Virus record (IMG/VR): IMGVR_UViG_3300021356_000183
Location: 1 to 22,977 of that record
Strand: one strand, 5' to 3'
Source: a virus
Length of the DNA stretch: 22,977 nt
Shown piece by piece: positions 18,049 through 22,977 of this stretch; the first letter of the stretch is position 1, and the number at the start of each line of letters is the position of its first letter. The notes below the pieces were generated by a model. It was not told the DNA's origin, searched no databases, and saw nothing but the letters and a program-made list of their open reading frames with translations. A program made the translations under genes and the position numbers.

Positions 18049-18972
18049 TTATTTTAACCACTTATCTTGACCTCTTAGATTCATTAACAATCGTCCCGGA
18101 TGGATGTTGCTTATTCTTATCTTAGCGTTTCTCAATAAAGCAGTCTTTCTCTTCTGTGCTCTTCGTACAACGTACTCCTGCACATTGAGTTTACTATTTA
18201 GTATGGCATACTCGATATATGCGTACACATAATCTTCAAATAACTTATTTACACTAATTTTAGAATCGTCTCCACCTTCCATACCATCAGATACATACTC
18301 AAGTATACATAACTCGTCAGCCATATCTGAACTGAAGTTTATAACACCTGCCTTGCTATCAATCTTAAATGTAGGATTGAAGTTAGCAGTCTCTGTATTT
18401 AAACCATATCTCGCACCAATTGCATAATCAAAATACCAATTACCTTCGTAGAAGTATCCTTCAAACCCATCAAACTGATGACCTTGATTTAGGTATATGC
18501 TCTTCTTTTGCTTTGTAATTCTATCTAAATCAATCTGAGAAAACTGTGGAGATAGTGCGTTGCCATCTACATCAAATAATATTCTACCATTATTATCCTG
18601 CAAGTATGCTAAGGATGAGTTTATCTGAATATTCTCAGTTAGAGGTCTAAGTAAACCATCTTTGTATATATTAACTCTAACCCAATTAACGTAGTCTGAA
18701 GGTAATATATACCTCAAAGAGTCAGTTACTGTTAGCTCCAATACTTTAAGCTCCTTAAACGCATCGTAATTAAGTTCTTGTATTGCTCGCTTTGCGTGAA
18801 ACAATACCTTAAACCTTTCCTCGTTATTTACAAGTGAATGGTTTCCATTATACATCAACATAAAGTTGTTGACTATATCGTATAAGCTGACATATTGGTA
18901 TGAACCCCAATTTGCATCTTCAGGAGCTACGCCTCCATTTTCATAATATTGATACTGTGATAAATATGCCAT
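18049..18972 (-). CDS. Putative head-tail adaptor/ring protein B
   Basis: This 307-residue protein has a predicted helical N-terminal half with YVSLYDIVNNFMLMY (27-41) and FHAKRAIQELNYDAFKELK (58-76). A beta-rich centre follows, with LPSDYVNWVRV (90-100) and FEGYFYEGNWYFDYAIGARY. A helical, basic C-terminus (YVVRRAQKRKTALLRNAK) ends the protein. The overall shape, a helix bundle with an embedded beta-barrel, resembles T7 gp11-type tail tubular A/adaptor proteins, and I recall the motif 'AKRxIQELNYDA' from marine and crAss-like phage structural proteins. The gene overlaps its upstream partner by one base and is followed one base later by the nozzle gene, so the three are almost certainly cotranscribed. 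Adaptor, connector or ring protein are all possible names; no enzymatic motif is visible. Confidence 0.6.
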   Translation of the reverse strand: MAYLSQYQYYENGGVAPEDANWGSYQYVSLYDIVNNFMLMYNGNHSLVNNEERFKVLFHAKRAIQELNYDAFKELKVLELTVTDSLRYILPSDYVNWVRVNIYKDGLLRPLTENIQINSSLAYLQDNNGRILFDVDGNALSPQFSQIDLDRITKQKKSIYLNQGHQFDGFEGYFYEGNWYFDYAIGARYGLNTETANFNPTFKIDSKAGVINFSSDMADELCILEYVSDGMEGGDDSKISVNKLFEDYVYAYIEYAILNSKLNVQEYVVRRAQKRKTALLRNAKIRISNIHPGRLLMNLRGQDKWLK

Positions 18973-19907
18973 TACTCTTGATTATCTTTTTGTTCTTCTA
19001 AATTAGCAAACTGAACTACCTGAGCTTCTCTTATCTGTATGCCTGCGTATTGAAGTATTTTGGTAACCAAGTTAACTTCATCTTCAATAGGTAACTCAAA
19101 GTCTTGGTAGTCTAACTGTGATTGGTCAAACACAGGCTCTCCACTTGCTAATGTACTATATGTCCACTTAGGGTCTTTTGGATATCTAATATACTGACTA
19201 AATACCTGACCGGGATTATTTATTGTTTTCGGCAATACTGTTATTGAATCACTATTCAAAGAGTATGCCGGAAAAGTCTTAGTAGGTGCTGTAAGCACAG
19301 AGTTAGCTAGCATACTAATCTTGCTATTAGTCACCTTTTCTACCTCATAGTTCTCAGGTTTGAATATTGAATATCCATTTCCTGTAGATGTTGTTGGAGG
19401 AAATATATTATCTTCCAACCCAATTATTGTATTTGTAACACTTACAATTACTGATTGCTCTAATGTAAATAAGTTTACCGCAATATCTCCTACTGCAACA
19501 ACTCCTGAAAAACCACTATCCTGCATTGTAAAAGGCTGTGGACTTCCTAAGTTTGTTCCACTCTTTGCAAAGGTAGTGTATGCCAATACCTTATTTAATA
19601 AATAATAGTCATCTCCTGTTGTTGTTTGAGATGGTGTAAAATATTTATTGTAATTCTTTTGGTCAAAGTTCTTGATTACAGAAAACGTATCAATAGACTC
19701 TTCCATACCCTTAGTATCATCAGCATATCCCGTACCTGATATCCTAGCGTTCTCTTTATTGATAGCTGTATTGTAATCACTAAAGTAATTTTCAAAGATT
19801 TCTAGCTGTGCTTGCTTAGCAAACAGATTAAAATCCTGTGGAGATATATATCCATAGTTGTTCTTGTTAAGAACCGAAAAGACTGTATTTCTTACTGAGT
19901 TTATCAT
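18972..19907 (-). CDS. Putative head-tail adaptor/ring protein A
   Basis: This 311-residue protein has three parts. The N-terminal helical part (1-60) includes NKNNYGYISPQDFNLFAKQA and LEIFENYFSDYN. Residues 134-183 form a small beta module (VAVGD to GYSIF). The C-terminal part has YIRYPKDPKWTY, YQDFELP and a helix KILQYAGIQIREAQ. I recall this N-/C-terminal combination in structural proteins between capsid and tail nozzle genes in marine and crAss-like phages, where such proteins form rings joining the portal to the tail; the exact ring assignment here is inference. The gene starts a new transcription unit behind a terminator and a TAnnTTTG box. Its TAA stop overlaps the next ATG by one base (TAATG), suggesting coupled translation. 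Confidence 0.6.
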   Translation of the reverse strand: MINSVRNTVFSVLNKNNYGYISPQDFNLFAKQAQLEIFENYFSDYNTAINKENARISGTGYADDTKGMEESIDTFSVIKNFDQKNYNKYFTPSQTTTGDDYYLLNKVLAYTTFAKSGTNLGSPQPFTMQDSGFSGVVAVGDIAVNLFTLEQSVIVSVTNTIIGLEDNIFPPTTSTGNGYSIFKPENYEVEKVTNSKISMLANSVLTAPTKTFPAYSLNSDSITVLPKTINNPGQVFSQYIRYPKDPKWTYSTLASGEPVFDQSQLDYQDFELPIEDEVNLVTKILQYAGIQIREAQVVQFANLEEQKDNQE

Positions 19908-19921
19908 AATAAACTTTTGTA

Positions 19922-19929
19922 CAAAGATA
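19922..19929 (-). promoter_or_regulatory. Bacteroidota-type promoter -7 box (TATCTTTG)
   Basis: The minus strand reads TATCTTTG, an exact match to the Bacteroidota -7 consensus TAnnTTTG. It lies between the terminator and the ATG at 19907, with 14 bases between box and start codon, so the mRNA leader would be only a few bases long. A -33 TTTG element is not clear: the nearest is TTTTTC about 20 bases upstream, inside the terminator hairpin. It would drive the tail genes. Confidence 0.6.
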
Positions 19930-19931
19930 GC

Positions 19932-19965
19932 AAAAAAAAAGAGTCCGATGAAAAATCGGACTCTT
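19932..19965 (-). terminator. Intrinsic terminator after the 249-residue gene
   Basis: On the minus strand an 11-bp perfect stem (AAGAGTCCGAT / ATCGGACTCTT) closes a 5-base loop (TTTTC) and is followed by seven more T residues. It sits about 24 bases after the stop codon at 19989 and just upstream of a promoter box. It would separate the head transcript from the tail transcript. Confidence 0.92.
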
Positions 19966-19988
19966 GTAATATATAATATATATGCTCG

Positions 19989-20738
19989 CTATCCTTCTAT
20001 AAGATTCTCAAGCATTTTTAGTGAGTCAATACCTTCATCACTCTGCAAGTATGATGTTGCTAAATACAATGGGTCTTCATTGAATGGTACAACAAGCATT
20101 CTTGTTTTGTTAGATGGTGTATTAAACCATATCTCCTTTTTGTTTCTTCTAAAGGTTAATAACCCTTTATCAAAGAACAGTTGTACTGTACCTTGAACTT
20201 TTACAGTTGGGTCATTAATAGCTTCTAAAAAGTCACTTGGATTGCTTTTAGCGAAAATTAATATGTCTCTTTTTAATTCAGAAGTAGATATCTTGGAAGT
20301 ATCTTTACCAAACAATACACGAGACAATGATTCAATCTGCTCAATAGATAGTTTACTTGCTTCAACAAGTGCATCCACTTCTAAGTTAAGAATCTCAACT
20401 TCTCCTTCTGCATCTTTAGCTTCATTAACTTCTACAAATCTAACACCATTCATAGGGTGGTAGTGTAAAAATTCTTGAAGTACAGGATTGTTTTTAGGAA
20501 CGTGAAGCATACCATCTTCAAATACAACAGGCTCTAAAATTACATTGCCATCTTGTTCATCTTCAAATGGTGACTTTTGGTTTCTAGCATATCTAAGTGG
20601 TCTGTTCTCATTCTTTTCTTCATCGAAGTAAAGCAATGAATAGCTCCTAGAACTTTTCGTTGGTATCATAAACGATAATGGAGCTTTGTCTGATGTTAAT
20701 TTGTAGGTTTTAGCTACAGATATTTTTTTATTTTTCAT
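19989..20738 (-). CDS. Conserved phage protein of unknown function, capsid-adjacent
   Basis: This 249-residue soluble protein has no signal peptide or membrane segment. I cannot assign a function. The N-terminal third carries motifs LLYFDEEKNENRPLRYARN, QKSPFEDEQDG, LEPVVFEDGML and EFLHYHPMNG. The middle (about 110-180) is helical with an ELKRDILIFAK segment resembling a small helix-extended-loop (HeH/SAP-like) unit. The C-terminal third is beta-rich (KKEIWFNTPSNKTRMLVVPF). I recall very similar proteins directly downstream of capsid genes in uncultured marine phages, so position and sequence seem to be conserved together. A head-completion, decoration or DNA-associated head protein would fit. 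Strong terminators lie on both sides (20760-20788 and 19932-19965), making this the only single-gene unit in the window. No promoter box is visible in the 66-base leader, so it is probably expressed by read-through from the capsid gene. Confidence 0.9.
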   Translation of the reverse strand: MKNKKISVAKTYKLTSDKAPLSFMIPTKSSRSYSLLYFDEEKNENRPLRYARNQKSPFEDEQDGNVILEPVVFEDGMLHVPKNNPVLQEFLHYHPMNGVRFVEVNEAKDAEGEVEILNLEVDALVEASKLSIEQIESLSRVLFGKDTSKISTSELKRDILIFAKSNPSDFLEAINDPTVKVQGTVQLFFDKGLLTFRRNKKEIWFNTPSNKTRMLVVPFNEDPLYLATSYLQSDEGIDSLKMLENLIEG

Positions 20739-20759
20739 TTGATTTAATTTATAATTTTT

Positions 20760-20788
20760 AAAAAAAGGGGTGATATTTCACACCCCTT
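20760..20788 (-). terminator. Intrinsic terminator after the capsid gene
   Basis: Read on the minus strand, an 8-bp perfect stem (AAGGGGTG / CACCCCTT, with four consecutive G-C pairs) encloses an 8-base loop and runs straight into a T tract. The stem starts 17 bases after the capsid stop codon. It lies between the capsid gene and the 249-residue gene, so it probably sets the capsid transcript apart from less abundant read-through mRNA. Confidence 0.88.
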
Positions 20789-20804
20789 GTAATGTTAGTT
20801 ATTC

Positions 20805-22262
20805 TTAATCTTTAAAGATAAAGAAGTTGTTTGCACCCATAGTACATACAGCTCTCTCAGAAAGGAAGTGTACTTCCATTGCATCAAGGTCGCTGTTCAT
20901 TGCACCACCTGCTGAACCTGTAATCCACGTTTTGTAACGTCTATCTTCAGTCTCTGAAGCTCGGTAACGAACGTGTAAGAAAGGTCGCTTAGCATTCTTT
21001 CCAAGAACTTGGTCGTAAACAGTAGTAGAACCCGCAGGTACTAATAATCCGTTTACTGTATCTGTTCCTAAAGTAGAAGAAAGACCACCACGCATAGTTG
21101 GGTCGTTTAGGTATTTCCAATCAGTTTTGTAGAAATCATAACCTCTACGGAATCCTGTGAAACCTAAGTTAAGAGCCATATCCTTATCGTTGTCAAATAG
21201 TCCGTAAGACGTACCACCTGCACCGTAAGAATTTTGAGCTGCTAACATATCATCGATATCAAAACCAAACTCTCTGTTCAAGAAAATAACATTCTCTTCA
21301 ATAGAACCTTGCTTATCTAATCGTCTGATGATATTGTCAAAGTCAGCTAATGCCGCAGGATTACCACCTGCCCACACGTTTCCTCGGTCTTCTACTGTGT
21401 AGAAAATACCTTCAGAACCTTTGAAACCTGCTGTAAACGCACCTGAAGGGTTACCGCCTATGTTTTCTGCGGGAGTAGCTTCAATCATTGCTGTCTCTAG
21501 GTAATCATCAAAACGTAAACGAGTTTCGTGCTCAGACTTCAAGTACCAAAGGTATCCTGTAGCACCATTCTCAGTAGTAACCTCTACCCATCCGATTTGA
21601 GCCATATCAGAACCTGATACTGCATACTTATCTTTAAGGATAATTGGAGAAGTTTCGAAAATAGAATCATCAGCTTCTAAAGAACCGTCCATTCCGGCAG
21701 TTCCTTTTTTAAACTCAGAACCATAAATGAATATTTCATAAATGTTAGCTGCGTTATCATTGCTGATACCTGCTGACTCATAGAAAGCTACATCAATAGT
21801 TCCTGCTCCTGTATTTACTGCTGTAACGATAGCTTTATTAGTAGTAGCTACTGAACCTGTTAAGGTTTTAGGGCTAATCATAATAGTTTGACCTACTCGA
21901 ATAGCGATAGAACCTGCTGTAAGCCCTACTGCTGCACGGTCAGGTACTAATGCATCGTTAATAGTAAATGTAGCTGTATCTGAATTGGTCAATACAGTTG
22001 TAGTACAGTTTACATACTTAGTGTGAAGTCTTCCTTGCTCAGCCCATTTGATAAGGTCAGAGTTAGAAGGCATTTCTGCTCCTACCATTCTAAGGAATGA
22101 GGAGATTGTACGATTACCATATCTTTCAAATTCTTTTTCATAAGTATCAGGTAGATACTGATTCAAAAAATTGAAATCGGTAATATAATTTGTTGCGAGT
22201 GGGACTTGCTGTGCACTTGGCTGCAAATCAAACCCCGGTGTTGTTTGGACACTTCCTGCCAT
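20805..22262 (-). CDS. Major capsid protein
   Basis: This 485-residue protein is the best capsid candidate: its size is right, it follows a scaffold-like gene and it is followed at once by a strong terminator. The N-terminus (about 1-80) is helical and rich in aromatic residues (QYLPDTYEKEFERYGNRT). Residues 115-185 form a beta-rich insert (VGQTIMIS to EIFIYGSE). Residues 205-262 carry a conserved-looking stretch with DKYAVSGSDMAQIGWVEV and RLRFDDYLE. The C-terminal half is rich in glycine and aromatic residues and ends FFIFKD. I recall similar N-termini in capsid proteins of uncultured marine phages and crAss-like phages, whose capsids have the HK97 fold; that is from memory, not a search. 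The leader before the ATG is A-rich (AAAAAAGAAAAATT) with no real Shine-Dalgarno site, as expected for translation in Bacteroidota. Confidence 0.85.
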   Translation of the reverse strand: MAGSVQTTPGFDLQPSAQQVPLATNYITDFNFLNQYLPDTYEKEFERYGNRTISSFLRMVGAEMPSNSDLIKWAEQGRLHTKYVNCTTTVLTNSDTATFTINDALVPDRAAVGLTAGSIAIRVGQTIMISPKTLTGSVATTNKAIVTAVNTGAGTIDVAFYESAGISNDNAANIYEIFIYGSEFKKGTAGMDGSLEADDSIFETSPIILKDKYAVSGSDMAQIGWVEVTTENGATGYLWYLKSEHETRLRFDDYLETAMIEATPAENIGGNPSGAFTAGFKGSEGIFYTVEDRGNVWAGGNPAALADFDNIIRRLDKQGSIEENVIFLNREFGFDIDDMLAAQNSYGAGGTSYGLFDNDKDMALNLGFTGFRRGYDFYKTDWKYLNDPTMRGGLSSTLGTDTVNGLLVPAGSTTVYDQVLGKNAKRPFLHVRYRASETEDRRYKTWITGSAGGAMNSDLDAMEVHFLSERAVCTMGANNFFIFKD

Positions 22263-22287
22263 AATTTTTCTTTTTTAATTTTTAAAC

Positions 22288-22944
22288 TTATTTTTTACTT
22301 TTAATTTTTAAACCTCTACCTGAGTCGTTGCCGAGAGATTTAATCTGCATCCCGCCTTTAGAAGTTACTTCAGGTGCTTTGCGTTCAGACATATTAATGT
22401 TTTTCGTCTTACGCATCACATCATCAGTAGCCTCTGCCTTGCCTTGCTCATAAAAGAACTTAGCAAACTTTTCAGGATTCATTGCAATAGACAAAGCCTT
22501 ATGGTAACCTACTGCATCTTCGATAAGTCCATCTTCATTCAAAAACTTTTTTAAAAAAGTTGATGTGTCGGATTGAGCTTTCTTTAGTTCAGTAGCGTCA
22601 CCCGGAGAATAAGTTACCTTTTTATCGTCAAGCGTGAACTCAAAACCTTTGAACTCACTTCCGAATAAATCATTAGTTTTTTTAATAAACCAATCATGCT
22701 TTCTTTGTAACTCTTCTTCGTAAGTCTTTGATGACTCTATATATTGTTTATATGCCTCAAGGTCTTTCGCATCACTTTCAGAAATAGAACTCCGGCTTGA
22801 CTCAAGGGGAATCCTGTACTTTTCCTTCTGCTCATTGAAATACTTTTTAGCTTTAGCAATAGTCTTTTTTCTTGCTATTTTGATTTTCTTAATGTCTGAA
22901 TCATCATCTAGATCTTCATCAAAAGTGTAATCATCCATCAACAT
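22288..22944 (-). CDS. Probable capsid scaffolding protein
   Basis: This 218-residue protein is highly charged, predicted largely helical and has no membrane segment. It starts with an acidic stretch (MLMDDYTFDEDLDDD), continues with a lysine-rich helix and a central acidic/helical region, and ends in a basic tail (LKIKSKK). That composition, and its place 25 bases upstream of the major capsid gene, fit a scaffolding protein, which directs capsid assembly and is then removed. Acidic-to-basic polarity with a basic C-terminus that contacts the shell is common in phage scaffolds. The start is ambiguous: ATG codons exist at 22944 and 22938. An in-frame stop (TAA, 22972-22974) closes the frame upstream, so the gene is probably complete. 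No protease motif is visible. A capsid-associated protein of another kind is the alternative. The role rests mainly on position and composition. Confidence 0.6.
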   Translation of the reverse strand: MLMDDYTFDEDLDDDSDIKKIKIARKKTIAKAKKYFNEQKEKYRIPLESSRSSISESDAKDLEAYKQYIESSKTYEEELQRKHDWFIKKTNDLFGSEFKGFEFTLDDKKVTYSPGDATELKKAQSDTSTFLKKFLNEDGLIEDAVGYHKALSIAMNPEKFAKFFYEQGKAEATDDVMRKTKNINMSERKAPEVTSKGGMQIKSLGNDSGRGLKIKSKK

Positions 22945-22977
22945 ATCAATGTCTTCAAAGACTAATACTTCTTAAGT
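22945..22977. other. Right edge: no assignable gene
   Basis: On the minus strand this holds an in-frame TAA (22972-22974) upstream of the scaffold gene, then nine sense codons with no start before the ATG at 22944. The end of a preceding gene could lie here (short tails end in two other frames), but it is too little to identify. No promoter box or hairpin is visible. Confidence 0.4.

Noticed and set aside
1-22977. tRNA genes, CRISPR arrays, integrase or attachment sites
   Set aside because: I saw no cloverleaf-like sequences, no regularly spaced repeats and no recombinase motifs; gaps between genes are too short for most of these.

Overview
This window is a stretch of a tailed-phage genome, from the virion structure and DNA-ejection block. 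All ten genes I accept lie on the minus strand, so transcription runs from right (22977) to left (1). Genes abut or are separated by a few to about 80 bases, and there are no RNA genes, insertion sequences or CRISPR arrays. The DNA is AT-rich. The likely host is a member of the Bacteroidota, probably a marine flavobacterium-like cell. Three things point there: start codons are preceded by AT-rich leaders with no clear Shine-Dalgarno sequence; two intergenic gaps carry exact TAnnTTTG promoter boxes (the Bacteroidota -7 element); and several proteins carry motifs that I recall from phages of marine Bacteroidota and crAss-like phages.

Layout in transcription order. (1) 22944-22288: probable scaffolding protein. 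(2) 22262-20805: major capsid protein, followed by a strong intrinsic terminator. (3) 20738-19989: conserved protein of unknown role, followed by a second strong terminator and then a promoter box. (4, 5) 19907-18972 and 18972-18049: two head-tail adaptor/ring-type proteins whose ends overlap by one base. (6) 18047-13461: a 1528-residue tail nozzle/muzzle-type protein. (7, 8) 13449-12523 and 12519-11689: two further tail surface proteins, one of which looks like a detached C-terminal piece of the nozzle family. (9) Another promoter box and a hairpin, then 11650-10736 and (10) 10726-8951: two probable internal/ejected virion proteins. (11) 8930-9: a 2973-residue multidomain protein with a zinc-metallopeptidase signature (HEFGH), a glycine-rich hydrophobic segment and long charged helical stretches. 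It resembles the 'polyvalent' proteins that phages package and inject.

The absence of tail tube, sheath and tape-measure genes, with a capsid-adaptor-nozzle-internal protein order, suggests a short-tailed (podovirus-like) particle, possibly related to crAss-like phages. That kinship is inference. Terminase, portal, replication and lysis genes are not in the window; portal and terminase would be expected beyond the right edge. The scaffold and capsid genes build the head, the adaptors and nozzle form the tail, the fibre-like proteins decorate it, and the last three large genes probably encode cargo delivered with the DNA.
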